A stretch of DNA of 64,000 nucleotides from Epiperipatus broadwayi (GCA_028023455.1 JAQFVV010000072.1:1324501-1388500), one strand, 5' to 3'. Shown: positions 1 to 12,715, numbered from the stretch's first letter. Translations and numbers: made by a program. The notes: generated by a model from the sequence alone, not told the origin.

Positions 1-585
1 AAGTTATATAGTACATTCTTAGCATATACATAATAATCATATATAAAATAAATAATACAGTAAATTTGAAATAATTATAAGTATTAAATATATTTTAAAA
101 AAATCAAATAAAAACTATTAAGAACTTTATGATTTTATCCATATAGATATAGGGCTGTTATTTTTTAATACAGTAGTGTAAATAAGATTTCATTATTAAT
201 GCTTTTAATAATCATATTTTTTTGAATAAATAAACCATCAATAAAGACAAAATTAATAACATAGTTAATAGCATTCAGCTATCCATTACATATATAAATA
301 AAGGTTTTTTTGCTTCAATTATAAATTAAAATAAATAAAATCATATATTATCATTTACATTAAAACCTTTAATACTATATTGAGTTATCATATATCTGGA
401 AAAATTCAGTTGTTCAAATGGAAATCCCTGACTGACTTATTTCTATATGAACTTGGATAATATTTTATTTAATACTATTCTATACCATTTTTTTCCATAT
501 TAATTTTTTTTTTTTTATCTGAAGTATAAATATTATTGTAATTATTTTTGTTTTATATCAATCAGTTTTTTTTTGTTTGTTTCAG
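1..585. other. AT-rich non-coding DNA
   Basis: No recognisable gene, RNA or repeat. The last part is a T-rich tract (about 545-582) ending in TTCAG, which looks like a splice acceptor for the candidate exon that follows. Confidence 0.6.
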
Positions 586-749
586 GATTTGTCATTGATA
601 TATATTGTAACCGTAAAATCAGGCCGATTCGCTGCGGCACTATAAATTGTAACCATTCGATTGTGTGGTCCCAATTACGTAACACAAGTGCACTAAGAAT
701 CTTAACTTCTATCACTGATCAACTCCCGCTGCACATTATCAGCTATTAA
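586..749 (+). other. Weak candidate exon (open frame after a splice-acceptor-like tract)
   Basis: A T-rich tract ending TTCAG at 581-585 is followed by an open frame of about 54 codons (reading GFVIDIYCNRKIRPIRCG...) that stops at TAA 747-749. The local base composition (about 600-900) is clearly less AT-rich than the surroundings, which is unusual here. No start codon is needed if this is an internal or terminal exon. I recognise no domain, and there is no second exon in frame nearby. It could equally be an old repeat or chance. It is kept because acceptor, open frame and composition coincide. Confidence 0.15.
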
Positions 750-3700
750 GAGCTGTAACCACAAGCATATCGTGCTATCTATTTAATGCACCAAAGACCA
801 CAATCAACATCTGGAGCAACTTACCACAGATCAAACCAATGATCTAACATAAACTTTTATGACTTAATTTGATCGCAGCCAGGGTGTACCGCGAAGACAT
901 ATCATAATAGTATGATAAAACACCTTAAACAAATTATAAGTGCAATTTGTTATTTTCAAACCTTAATTGGCAAATTTTATTGTATGAGACCTGATGGCCA
1001 ACCATGTACAAGATGGCGTAATTTGTGGAATTACATAATATGAAATTTTAAATCATCTATATGATTTCTAATACAAATGCTAGTCCAGGTAAAGCTTTGC
1101 AATAAATAAATATAAATACTTGGGTTCTTTTTATTTTTATAGTTTACTATATCATTGAGACTCTTATTATACTGACAAATGACAATTTAAAAACGTTAAG
1201 TAAATATATTCAATCTTATCATTATTTGGTCAATCTGTTTACAAGTTTAATAATTAATTTGTATTGTATACTAGAATCAACTACGCAAAGCCAAAATGAT
1301 GGAAAAGGTAAATGGGATTTTATTGTACCTTACACATCATAAACTACCAAAGACGAGAAGCATCTAAATGTTTTCTCAAAAATATTAATAAACTCTTATC
1401 ATGTTGACGATAGTATGTACTTCAATGTATGCTCTATCCAAGGTTTATGATTTCTGATTTTAAGAATGACACATAGCAACGGCACAGTAAGTTTAATTAA
1501 AATCAACTTTTATTTACAAAATGATTAATAATAAGTAATTAATTCCCAACGTAATAATTAAATAAATAAATAAACAAATAAGATAAATAACTTAAAATTC
1601 CATCAACTTTCTTCAAGAACATGTTATAGGTACAGTTTTAAAATCTAATCATACCTTATATTTCAAATTTTTATGTAGTGAATGTATTGAGAAAGTTATA
1701 CTAAATTCAATATCAATTCATGAGATATTCAACGTCATTTCCAGATTCAATAAATCCCTACCGTAAACTTATAATAATAAATAATATTATATCAGTAAGC
1801 TTTAGCTATAATGTAATCATTAAGCAAAATGGAAATTTAAACTTACATCCCGGTAAATAATAATTAACCAACAGTTAATTATTTTGAAGTAACTTGATTA
1901 GAATGTCCTGCTACCATTTGATGATTTAACTTATCAATTATACTGATAAATGAAAGAAGATGATTTAGCAGATCAACTAAAATCTTTTGCCCAACTTAGA
2001 TCTATGAAGCAAACATATTCCTGTGGATGTATTCATCTACACGAAGGAATGAAATAATTTATACCATCATAACGCAATAAGTACAAATACACCATTCTGC
2101 GGATTAACCACCAGCGCAGGAATGAGTATAAAATACCAAAATTGGCAATTAAATAATCTGCGGATTAACCACCAGCACAGATTAATGCCCTTTAACATTA
2201 TAAAAAACAACATTACCATTTACTTCACATTAAAGTGCCAACTCATCATCCTCAGTTATTCTGACTATTCAGAAAACACTAACACTTTAGCAAATATGGG
2301 TTCTTGCATAATAAAATGCTAAGCTAATCAGGACGACTAATGTACTAACTTCTCTTACTTAAACTAAAACATGTGTAATATAATATAAGTAATAGTATTA
2401 TATAGGAATACAAATCTGGAAAGATTAACAAAATACCTCATAAAGATTTATACATCTCATGAATACATTTAGTACTTTTCAAGCTGTTTCGCGAGCGCTA
2501 TTCTCTTGAATAAATATTTTATTCAACCCTTATTGATTTAAACTTAATAAATATACTTAGGAACTTCACATGCAAGTTCCGATAACGATAAATGTAAAGC
2601 AATGCATTATGCATCTAACATAAAATTTAACAGGTGTGTGTGTGATATAAATTAAATGTAAAGCATTTTACAATTCAATACATGAATTATAACAGGTGTG
2701 TGTGTCACAACTTGGATTGTATAACGTTTTATAACTCCAATATGATCCGTGGGATCCATGTACGTTATGTCGAACAATAAATCTATGAAGCAATAATCAT
2801 AACTATAATTTAATTCCATACATGCAATTTTATCCATTGTATTGGTTATTATAATCAATATTTGATGAACAATTTTACGTGGCTCATAAGACATGACACA
2901 ACTTCAAAATATGAAACGCAGAATTTAAATAAAAATGTTTTTCATTAAGTTATTAATCTCTACATTTCTTTATTAAAATGTTCCAATTTTATTACATCCA
3001 TGCGAATATTTATCCATCCACGCTTAAATATAGGAATATTAATTATAGCACTTAATTCAATCATTCCAAATTGACGATAAAATTAGAAATAGCTTTGATT
3101 AATTATTTGAAGTTTATTTATTATCCAAATGTTAAACAAATTAATTAGCAAATATATTACTGGCATTGTAGAATTAAATATCAATCAATACTATATTTTT
3201 ATTAGAATTAGAAACGGAAATATTTAAAATATGTCGATAACTTTAACGTTTTACTTTAATTTAGACTTCTTTTTATTTAAAAAGCAAATTTTCATATTCA
3301 TAACTTCTGTAATTAAAATACTTTTAAATGTTTCCAATTGTAAAATAATAAATATTTCAAAACATACCAAATTCTTGCAATCAATTCTTTTAAACTAGGA
3401 AGCTCCTACATTTTAAAATGTAATATTGGAAAATTCTTACTATTGGCGATTCGATCCACTTGGCCAGCTGACTTGAACAGACTTTTTAATTTAGCAAGGC
3501 ATCTTCTAATTAAATACCACTATGTTATTTACGTTTATAGCAAACTTTGTAGTAGTCCGATTACTTATTTTTTACTTTAAAATAAGCTTGGCAAATTTAC
3601 ACTACTTGCCTTTACCATTTTCTTTTCATTCTCCCTCCAAAAGCAAACTATCAGACAATCGTCTCTTAAATTCGCGCTCTTTTCTTTTTACATTGAGACG

Positions 3701-4660
3701 CCTACGCAATTACTGTATTTATTTTTAATAATTAATTTTAATTGAATAAATGGTTTTTTGTAAATTTAATAAAATAATAATTTTTAAGATCACTTTAAAC
3801 AAATAAACCAAAATATTGTTTTTAATACTATTATACCAAATTTTAATGTGTTGTCAAATTTTTAAAAGTTAAGCGTTTTGATATGCGTTAGCATATGGGA
3901 ATAAGCAAATTTTAAATTCATTAAAATAATATAAGAGAGTAATCTGTTCAAATGCAACTTGAGCCAATCAAATCACCAAAAGAAGAAAGAGAAATTTTAA
4001 TATCAGTTACATCAATAATAATTATATTTTATACCAAAATATATGGTTACAATATATATATATATTAGTTCATTTAGAATATTATTTTTTATTACATGCA
4101 GAAATGTGATATAGCACAATTTCCTACCATTACTAATAAGGCATAACTTTAAAATAAAAACAATTTTTGCACCTGAAATTATTTATAATAGCAAAACGTT
4201 TTTTCACTTTTTCAAGCAATTTTCTTTTTTTTTTTTTTGTAGATATCTATTTAATCTTATATAGAATTCAACATATCTCTGACAAAGGCTGTAATTTAAC
4301 CAAAACAGAATAAAATAAAATTCTTCGAAAAAAATTCAAAAAAAGAGAAGCAGTGCTGTATATTACATTGAACAATAAAGAAATAATAGAAGGCGTTACA
4401 TAATTATGTTTACATTGTGATATGGCATTTTGCTTTTAGTGATTTGCTGGAAATGTTTCCAAAATATAGCTGAATTGTTAAAAGTTTTCAGAAAAAATCA
4501 AATTTTATTTATCCTTTTTCAAAAACATTCAATTATTAGTAATAACACACAGGTTAATATAAAAAACAACAACATTTCAAGTAGTTTATTTAGGTATTGC
4601 TGGATTGACTAATGATAATCTAGCATGATTATTAAATTAGTATCCATTACATTCAACAAT
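750..4660. other. AT-rich non-coding DNA
   Basis: No gene is seen. Between 2100 and 2190 a short phrase (CTGCGGATTAACCACCAGC) occurs twice about 60 bases apart. A GTGTGTGTG pair lies at 2635-2705. Everything else is A/T runs and short chance frames with no domain. Confidence 0.6.
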
Positions 4661-5149
4661 AGGCAAAACTCTCCATACATGCCACTCAGTGCAAGCCAAA
4701 GTAATCAATTGATGCCAGAAGGTTTGTGCATAAAATCCCTATCTGGTGCATACTCATTCAATATCCCCAGACTAGTTTCTACCTTGTGGCTTTTATTAGT
4801 GAGGAGCTTTGGATCTGAGAGCACTGCACCTAGATCATAGGATCTAATGCAACCCTCCAGCAGCTACCTTTTATCTCTACTTAATTACAAAACTATGAGT
4901 CAAAAATTGAAAACACAATAATATTTTCAATCGAAGCTCATTAGCTTATATAGTCATATAGGTCTGAACTCAATTCAGTATCCATAAATTTTGGTATATT
5001 TGGTTCTTTAATAACAATAGACACCACTATCCTATTAGGCAGGATTGGTATTAAAGCTTGCTCATAACTGAGTGGCACTACTATATGGAGAGTTTTGTCT
5101 GTTTTAATATTAGTTATGAGCAAGCATAAGAAGTAGTGATCATGTGATT
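4661..5149. mobile_element. Family-B foldback element (copy B1)
   Basis: The left arm starts AGGCAAAACTCTCC. The right arm ends with the inverted partner GGAGAGTTTTGTCTG followed by the family tail TTATGAGCAAGCATAAGAAG. The interior body (about 4850-5060) recurs at 49370-49530. The hammerhead segment of the family lies on the minus strand around 4757-4815, but its core is mutated (CTAATAA in place of CTGANGA), so this copy should be inactive. No clean target-site duplication is found, and the left tail is missing compared with 12398-12715. Confidence 0.75.
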
Positions 5150-6300
5150 TTTAGTGGTTTAACATTCAAAAATACTGAATTTAAGATGATACTAAAAAAA
5201 AACATAATAGAAATTTTGTATACTTATCTATTTATATTTATATCCATATTAACAACTTTTGACACCCAAAAATCAATGAATTTTAAATTAGATATAGTTC
5301 ACATTCTTTCTTACTAGAGTTTTAATAATAAAACATAAGCCTTAATATTCATTGTAAATTAATATCTAAAAGGAAAAAAAAAGAATAAATGAAGTAAAAG
5401 AAGTAATATGTTAAAAGTGAAGCAAGTTTAACTTATGTCAGTTCAAGCAGAACTTTACACTGCTAGCTTTTGAATATTAATATGACAAATACCCACTACC
5501 ATTATTCTAATTTACAGATCAGTGAGTTATGACTGATCATCTAAAAATGGGCTTTTCTTCAAGATAACTTAATATTATGTTTTCTATCTTATTTCACAAC
5601 TCAAAATATGATATAAGATGAATACTAGTTTCAATAGGGGCTACAATTGACTTCACATGCAGAAACATGATATTTACAGCATGAACTATCAAAATGAATA
5701 ATTTATTAATCAATAGTACATTCAAATCAAGCCACAGCTTCTATACTTATCTGTTTTAGAAATAAAAGCTCACAAACGTAAATTATTTTATGCATGATCA
5801 ATCTGAATATTCAGCCCATGGTGCTGAAAAATAAGGGACAAACTGTACAAAGTCAAAATTTTCCACAGTAATTATAAAACTGTTATTTAATTAATAAGAT
5901 CCATATTATATAATGAATAAGAATCTATAAGCGCTCTCTATTGGTCTTTTATTTAACTAAGATCCTCCCTACTAATTTATTTTTTAAATTAGGATATAAA
6001 ATGTTATATAACAATGATGAAGAGAAGTTCCTTGAAAATGGTCTTGTGAGCTTTATATTGATCTAGTCATAACTCAGAAGTTGATTAATATATAATATAT
6101 TTTAATTAAATAAAACCTTTAAATGAAAACTTTATATCACAAATACTTTCTTTGAAAAAAATACTAAATGGACACGGAAACATCCAAGTACAACAGAATT
6201 GGATTATATTTTGACTAACAGAAAATATGTATTTCAAGAAGTGTAATGTTCTTAATAAATTGAACATAAAAAATGATCATTGATTAGTAAAATGTAAGAT
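5150..6300. other. AT-rich non-coding DNA
   Basis: Nothing recognisable. There are only short A/T tracts and chance open frames. Confidence 0.6.
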
Positions 6301-7960
6301 ATGGGTCATGGCAAAACTAGAGACACAAATATTATTAAGGAAAACAGTACTAATAGTTGATATTTCTAATGTTCAACATTCCAATGAATTTAAATTAGAA
6401 CTTGCAAATTGTTTTAAAATATTAACAGATTTTGTAGATTTGAAGAAAATCATTAGGAAGATAACTGGTACTCCTTTAAAAACTGCACAAAGATATCTGT
6501 TATAAAAAAACAGCAATTGACCAGTAAAATATCTACTGAGACAATATTTATGAAGAAAAAAAAATGACACATTAAGAAGGATTGAATATCTAGTATTTGT
6601 AAAGTAGTATAAAAAAATAATAATGATATAAGAAAATACACCTATGAATTAGCAAGGAAAGCTATAAAAGAGAATAAATAAAATCCCAAAAGAATAAAAT
6701 AATATATTGGTATTGGTAGTGAACCTATTTCTGCAATAAGAAAAAAAGATAGAATTATTACCTAAAAGAAAGATGATATTATGAAATGTATAGAAGAGTT
6801 CTGTCAAGAATTAATTTAGAATTTCATATATATTGATTCCAATAACTCCCCTCATATACACTTTAATGTAAATTTTTTTAATATAATTTCTTTATTTTCC
6901 TGACAGTTTCAATTGTCTTGCAGTCTTCATCACTGTTCTTAAGCTTCTTTACTTTTAAAATAATGACTATCAGGAAAAAAATGAAATTATATTAAAAAGA
7001 AATGCAAAGAAAGTAAAAGAGAAGAATAAGAATAATTTAAAATTTCTGACTGGCCTAGGATTTTAAACAAAGAATATGCAAATCAAAAGTATGAAGAAAG
7101 AAAAGTTCCAGGTAAAGATGGAATTTATAATCAATATCTTAAAAGAAGCAAGTGAAGAAATAGAAAAAGATTTATTAAAATTATACAAGAATGTAATAAA
7201 GAAGATAATAGCAATTATAGATATATCAGTATTTTATCAGTTCTATACAAAATTTTTACCAAAATAATTGCAACTCATCTACATTAAACTTTGGACAATA
7301 ATAAACCAAATGAACAAACTGAATATGAATTGCCATTATGTTTTGTACCTGTAAATTATGAAAAGGCATTTGATTCTATTTACTGGATCATCAAGATACA
7401 CACCCCGAATATTGTCATACTGTGAAGAATATTTATCAAAATGCAACAGCAATGATTAGAATTACACAGTGATACTATAAAAATTAACATTGAAAAGGGT
7501 TATGACAGAGTGACTTCATATGTGAATTAAAATAGGAAGGTAAAAAAGTAAATGGAGATTATTTAAGTCATCTAAATTTTGTAGATGATATAATTATTTT
7601 TGCAAATAATACTCATAGATGCAGGAAATGTTACAAGAGTTATTAGATGAAAGTAAAACTAAAATTAAATGCTAACAAGACTAAAATAATGTTCAATGGA
7701 TTTTCTCAAAAAAGATAAAATAAATGAAATTTGATAATGATGAATTAGAAGAAGTTAACAACTATAAATATCTTTGTCAGATTAATAATAGCAGATTTTC
7801 AAAAGACCTAGAAAAAGAATACGTGAGAGATAGATGCATAAAATAAGAAAGTGTGCTAGGGTCATATAAAGAAGAAGCTAGAAATTGGAGAACTGGATTA
7901 AACTTGAAAGACCTATATTCTGCACTGGATCAATAATGTTTAAAAATGATGATGATGAAT
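6300..7960 (+). pseudogene. Decayed LINE (non-LTR retrotransposon) reverse transcriptase
   Basis: Broken frames together resemble the RT region of an RTE-like LINE. Near 7335-7385 a frame reads LPLCFVPVNYEKAFDSIYW, the motif-A region with AFDS. At 7578-7610 a frame reads FVDDIIIFANN, the F-V-D-D catalytic box. About 7620-7700 reads as the K-T-K-I-M-F-N segment, then EEVNNYKYL. The end reads EEARNWRTGLNLKDLYSALDQ and runs into GATGATGATG at 7948-7957, a short microsatellite tail typical of RTE-type 3' ends. Stops and frameshifts are frequent, so this is long dead. An antisense PLE-like signature (6900-6945) interrupts the 5' part. Confidence 0.6.
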
Positions 7961-8097
7961 TAAATAATAGAGTTAATGAAAGGCGATTGAAATGCTATTA
8001 GAAGATTCTTTATTGTTTTCACCATTCATAGTCTGCCATTTACATCATTGTGAACAAACACAAACCATAAAATATGTAGCTAATGACTTAAAATTAT

Positions 8098-8531
8098 ATA
8101 GGCAAAACTCTCCATACAGTAGTGCCACTCAGTGCAAGCCAGAGTAATCAATGGATGCCAGAAGACATGTGCATAAAATCCCCATCTAGTGCCTACTCAT
8201 CCAATATCCCCAGACTAGTTCCTGGCTTATGGCCATCATCTGTGAGGAGCCTTTATTGTAGTTAAGTAGAGATAAAAGATGGCTGCTGGAGGGTTGCATT
8301 AGATCCTAAGATCTAGGTGCAGTGCTCTCAGATCCAAAGCTCTTCATTGATGAAGGTCATAAGCCAGAAACTAGTCTGGGGATATTGGATGAGTAGGCAC
8401 TAGATAGGGATTTTATGCACAAGCCTTCTGGCATTCATTGATTACTCTGGCTTACACTGAGTGGCACTACTGTATGGAGAGTTTTGCCTATTTAACTACA
8501 GTTATGAGCAAGCATAAGAAACTGATCATGT
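8098..8531. mobile_element. Family-B foldback element (copies B2/B3)
   Basis: Two facing arms: the left begins TAGGCAAAACTCTCC, and the right ends GGAGAGTTTTGCCTA plus TTATGAGCAAGCATAAG. The flanks GACTTAAAATTAT (8085-8097) and GACTTTAAATTAT (8532-8544) form a 13-bp target-site duplication with one mismatch. Each arm carries one hammerhead-like segment: minus strand around 8199-8256 (core CAGATGA) and plus strand 8332-8390 (core TTGATGA). Both have one core substitution. The distal body seen at 4850-5060 is absent, so this is a shorter dimer. Confidence 0.8.
8332..8390 (+). ncRNA. Hammerhead-like motif, family B, core mutated
   Basis: Stem I outer pair ATCCAA (8332-8337) faces TTGGAT (8385-8390). 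The inner pair around CTTCA faces TGGGG. The core is TTGATGA (C3 changed to T), followed by a stem-loop around GGT...GCC, then GAA, palindromic stem III ACTAGT and C at the cleavage position. The C3 change predicts loss of activity. Confidence 0.5.
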
Positions 8532-9555
8532 GACTTTAAATTATGTTATACAGATGCAGAATTAAAAAAAACTTTGTGAATTCATTATTTATATTCATTA
8601 TAAATGGCTATGCTGTAAAATGTTATTACATTAAACAACTAACCCAACAAACAAGGCAGAGACTACATTTAATAAAAATTTACTTCTGCATTGATTTATA
8701 TTCAGGATTTTCAAGATTGTTTAGGAAATGAAAAAAAACAACACTGAAGTCATTAAATCTTATATATAAAATGTCTGATTAATGAATAAATGTTTGTTCA
8801 ATGGCATTACAACCCCTACGTTCATGTGGAAAAAGTAATTCTGCCATTAAATAAAAAATGCTGGGGGAAACATCAGTATGAGTGGTCTTAACAACAGAGA
8901 TGTGGTGTATATTTCATTGTAAAGATACCCATCCAACTGTAGAAACAGCCTCAAATGCCGATTCATAATTTGATATTAAGGCTCTTCATGCTTTCACAGT
9001 TTATCAATCCCCTAATATAGTTAAGATAAACAACATATTCAGCAGTGTTAACTAATTTCTATAAATTAACAACATTTAATAAAACATATTTACATTAAAT
9101 TAAAAAAAAATTGTTAAAGCAATCAATTTAAAAAAATATTACAAATATTATATTTAATAAAAAAAAATTACAAAAACGACCAGGCATTTTGTAATCCATT
9201 CCACTTAGCTGCAGAAACTGCTGCATAAATGCTGATTTAAAATTTTTTTATTAAGACACGCCCCATTTTCATGATCTAACAATCCCCTAATATAGTTCAG
9301 ATGAATGACATACTTAGCAATGTTAGCATATTTTTTTTATTAAACATTCCTAATTTAAAAAATTGTTAAAAAAAACAATTAAAAAAAATTTACAAATATT
9401 ATATTTAATAGATGAAATACACAGGCTTATATATACCTGTGTCTATATATATGTAATAGACAGGGTATGAGCACAGACTTTCACATGACCCACCACTCTC
9501 TACACTATCTCATAACACTGATACACCTGAACACCCATATGTCGAAAAGATAAAT

Positions 9556-9610
9556 AATCACCAATATACGTATTTCATGCTAAACCAGCAATCATCAGTT
9601 GGTCCAGATT
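9556..9610 (-). ncRNA. Type I hammerhead ribozyme (family A)
   Basis: Read on the minus strand: AATC (9610-9607), loop TGGA, CCAA, then core CTGATGA (9598-9592), a stem II whose two halves pair around GGTTT, GAA, stem III ATACGTAT (9573-9566, perfectly self-complementary), unpaired A at the cleavage position, TTGG, loop T, GATT. CCAA/TTGG and AATC/GATT close stem I around an internal loop. All invariant core positions are present. With stem III this short, dimeric pairing is the expected active form. Confidence 0.85.
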
Positions 9611-10025
9611 ACCATCTCTACACATATATGCTACAAGTGCTCAGATATATATTAAGATAGCAAATCCTCCAACTTTAATGGACAGGCTTCAATATACTCC
9701 ACACTCCAACTCTTCAACTGTCCATCCAATTGAAAATCTGATGATGGAACGCTCAAAGGCCACCCTTAGGCCAAGATTGTTGTCACACCCATGTTGACCC
9801 AAAGGTCAATCTGACCCCTCATGTACAGGACATAATCCATTAAATACATGCACAAGGGATAGGCAGACATCTCTAATAAGTAATAGATGAAATACACAGG
9901 CTTATATATACCTGTGTCTATATATGTAATAGACAGGGTATGAGCACAAACTTTCACATGACCCAGGAGGATTTGCTATTTTAATATATATCTGAGCACT
10001 TGTAGCATATATGTGTAGAGATGGT

Positions 10026-10080
10026 AATCTGGACCAACTGATGATTGCTGGTTTAGCATGAAATACATATATTGGTGATT
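10026..10080 (+). ncRNA. Type I hammerhead ribozyme (family A)
   Basis: AATC (10026-10029), CCAA, core CTGATGA (10038-10044), stem II around GGTTT, GAA (10060-10062), stem III ATACATAT (10063-10070), cleavage position A10071, TTGG (10072-10075), T, GATT (10077-10080). Core and stem I are intact. Stem III has lost perfect self-complementarity by one base compared with the minus-strand copy. It is the mirror partner of 9556-9610. Confidence 0.82.
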
Positions 10081-10458
10081 ATTTATCTTTTTGACATATG
10101 TGTGTTCAGGTGTATCAGTGTTATGAGATAGTGTGGAGAGTGGTGGGTCATGTAAATATTATATTTAATAAAAAAAATTTTACAAAAATGACCAGCATTT
10201 TTGTATTCTGTCCTAGCCAGCTGCAAAAACTTCATAGATGCCGATTTGTAATTCAATGTTACGATGCTCTCTGCATTTATGGTCTATAGACATACTCAGA
10301 AATTAATAAATCGTTCCAATAAATATATATTTCAAGCTGTAAAGTTATTAAGTATAACAAATATATTTAAAAATGCAAATTTTTATCTATCTTTATTAAA
10401 ATTCATAAATTTATTTACATAAAATTAAAACATTTTGTTTAATTTACATTCAACCTTT

Positions 10459-11912
10459 AAGTAATATTTACTAAGGCTGTTGTAACCTTAGGAATAAGCG
10501 TCTGAAAAATTCGAAGGTAGGGACTTCTACAGGTCTTAGCCACAAGCTTACGCTAGGAAGAAAAGAATGTAAACCTTCTTTACTTCAACCTACTTTTATA
10601 TATGAATAGGTGAAGCTGAAGTGGTTAGATCTAAGAGTTTGAAGCTATTCAATACTTCACTAATTAAGTCCACAATTCTTATTATACATTTAATACTCGT
10701 GAAATCTTACGATTTACGAGTCAATGGAAAGATCTTATAGTAAGAAATCTATTACGATAATTTAAAGTTGTAAATATAAATTTTATTAAACGCACATTAT
10801 TATATTAAGGAATATTTACTAAGGTTGTAACCTTAGGAATAAGTGACTGAAAAATTCGAAGGTAGGGACCTCTACAGGTTTTAGCCACAATCTTACGCTA
10901 GGAAGAAAAGAGGTTAAACCTTCTTTACTTCAACCTACTTTTTTATACGAATAGGTGAAGCTGAAGTGGTTAGATCTAAGAGTGTGAAGCTATTCAATAC
11001 TTCACTAATTAAGTCCACAATTCTTATTATATATTAATACTCATGAAATCTTATGATTTACAACGAGTCAATGGAAAGATCTTATAGTAAGAAATCTATT
11101 ATGATAATTTAAAGTTGTAGTTATAAATTTTATTAAACGCACATTATTATATTAAGTAATATTTACTAAGGCTGTAACCATAAGAATAAACATATGAAAA
11201 ATTCGAAGGTAGGGACCTCTACAGGTCTTAGCCACAAGCTTATGCTAGGAAGAAAAGAGGGTCTTTCCATTGACTCGTTGTAAATCGTAAGATTTCGCGA
11301 GTATTAATGTATAATAAGAATTGTGGACTTAATTAGTGAAGTATTGAATAGCTTCACACTCTTAGATCTAACCACTTCAGCTTCACCTATTCATATATAA
11401 AAGTAGATTGAAGTAAAGGTTTACCCTCTTTTCTTCCTAGCGTAAGCTTGTGGCTAAGACCTGTAGAGGTCCCTACCTTCAAATTTTTCAGACGCTTTTC
11501 CTAAGGTTACAGCCTTAGTAAATATTATTTAATATAATAATGTGCATTTAATAAAATTTATAATTAGAACTTTAAATTATTGTAATAGATTTCTTACTAT
11601 AAGATCTTTCCATTGACTCGTAAATCATAAGATTTCACGAGAATTAATGTATAATAAGAATTGTGGACTTAATTAGTGAAGTACTGAATAGCTTCACACT
11701 CTTAGATCTAACCACTTCAGCTTCACCTATTCATATATAAAAGTAGGTTGAAGTAAAGAAGGTTTACCCTCTTTTCTTCCTAGTGTAAGCTTGTGGCTAA
11801 GACCTGTAGAGGTCCCTACCTTCGAATTTTTCAGACGCTTATTCCTAAGGTTACAGCCTTAGTAAATATTACTTAATATAATAATGTGCGTTTAATAAAA
11901 TTTATAATTAAA
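10459..11912. repeat. Inverted array of a ~349-bp satellite-like unit
   Basis: Two full direct units (about 10459-10807 and 10808-11154) and a partial third (11155-11259) are followed without spacer by a partial (about 11261-11526) and a full (about 11527-11875) unit in reverse, plus a short tail. Units share landmark phrases such as GAAGGTAGGGACCTCTACAG, AGCTGAAGTGGTTAGATCT and GAGTCAATGGAAAGATC with few differences, so the array is young or homogenised. The transcript could fold into a hairpin of more than 600 bp. Possible flanking repeat AACCTTTAA (about 10452-10460 and 11908-11916). No hammerhead core or coding frame is found. Confidence 0.85.
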
Positions 11913-12397
11913 CCTTTAAAAAAAAATTGTCAGCACAACCAATTAAAAAAAATTACAGGTCTTTACAAGGTGAAGTTCTGACATTAATAAACTGTATAAC
12001 TATTAAAAAAGCTAAAAACCCTTAAGATTGACCGATGATCGAAATTTTTTTTTTTATCAGAAGGCACTTCAGAAAATATATATTTCAAGCCGTTAAGCTA
12101 GGAAATATCTAAAAATGCAAATTTTAATTTAGCTTTATTAAAATTCAGAAATTTATTTATATAATATTAAAATGTTTTGTTTAATTTATATTAAATCTTA
12201 AATTTTTTTTATATAAAGAAACCAATTCTGCACTAATGACAGTCTCTGCTATTAAATGTTTGGAAAAAAAACATGTAATTAGCATATTATTACATTTATG
12301 CAAAGAATGAACAAAAATGCTCCAAAAATATCAGTATAAGGGCTTTGAACTACAGAGATATAGTATTTAAATCACAAAGATAATGTGATTACAGTAT

Positions 12398-12715
12398 TAA
12401 ACCACTAAACATCACATGATCACCATTTCTTATGCTAGCACATAACTGTTATTAAACAGGCAAAACTCTCCATACAGTAGTGCCACTCAGAGCCAACCAG
12501 AATAATCAATGGAGGCCAGAAGGCTTGTGTACAATATCCCATCTAGTGCTCTCAGATCCAAAACTCCTCACTGACGAAGGCCACAAGCCACAAACTAGTC
12601 TGGGGATATTGGAGGAGTAGGCACTAGATGGGATTTTATGCACAAACCTTCTGGCATCCATTGATTACTCTGGTTGACACTGAGTGGCACTACTGTATGG
12701 AGAGTTTTGCCTGTT
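12398..12715. mobile_element. Family-B foldback with perfect 17-bp target-site duplication
   Basis: Flanked by TAATGTGATTACAGTAT at 12381-12397 and 12716-12732, identical over 17 bases. This defines the insert exactly. The left end shows the complete family arm (ATGATCACCATTTCTTATGC ... AACAGGCAAAACTCTCC). The right end stops at GGAGAGTTTTGCCTGTT. The interior carries the hammerhead segment once, on the plus strand. It is the best copy for defining family-B boundaries and the insertion mode. Confidence 0.88.
12556..12613 (+). ncRNA. Hammerhead-like motif, family B (GAA mutated)
   Basis: ATCCAA (12556-12561) pairs with TTGGA (12609-12613), and inner CCTCA pairs with TGGGG. The 5' core CTGACGA is intact and is followed by GGC-CACAA-GCC stem II flanked by an A/A mismatch. 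The 3' core reads CAA instead of GAA. Stem III ACTAGT and cleavage C are present. The single G12 change predicts inactivity. The rest matches the family consensus. Confidence 0.55.

Larger units (their letters stand above)
9411..10153. mobile_element. Family-A hammerhead composite with 17-bp target-site duplication
   Basis: The insert is flanked by a perfect 17-bp duplication AAATATTATATTTAATA (9394-9410 and 10154-10170). Inside, a unit of about 476 bp (9411-9886) is followed by the first about 80 bp of a second direct unit (9887-9965). Then comes an inverted segment (9966-10153) that mirrors the first part of the unit. Each orientation carries one hammerhead ribozyme (9556-9610 minus, 10026-10080 plus). 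There is no protein-coding capacity. The duplication length fits target-primed reverse transcription rather than a cut-and-paste transposase. The unit also contains the marker phrases GGACAGGCTTCAAT and GAAAATCTGATGATG, shared with copies at 34.9 and 58.3 kb. Confidence 0.85.

Noticed and set aside
10459-11912. CRISPR-like array
   Set aside because: Units are about 349 bp and contiguous with no spacers, and half are inverted. It is a satellite hairpin in a eukaryotic sequence.
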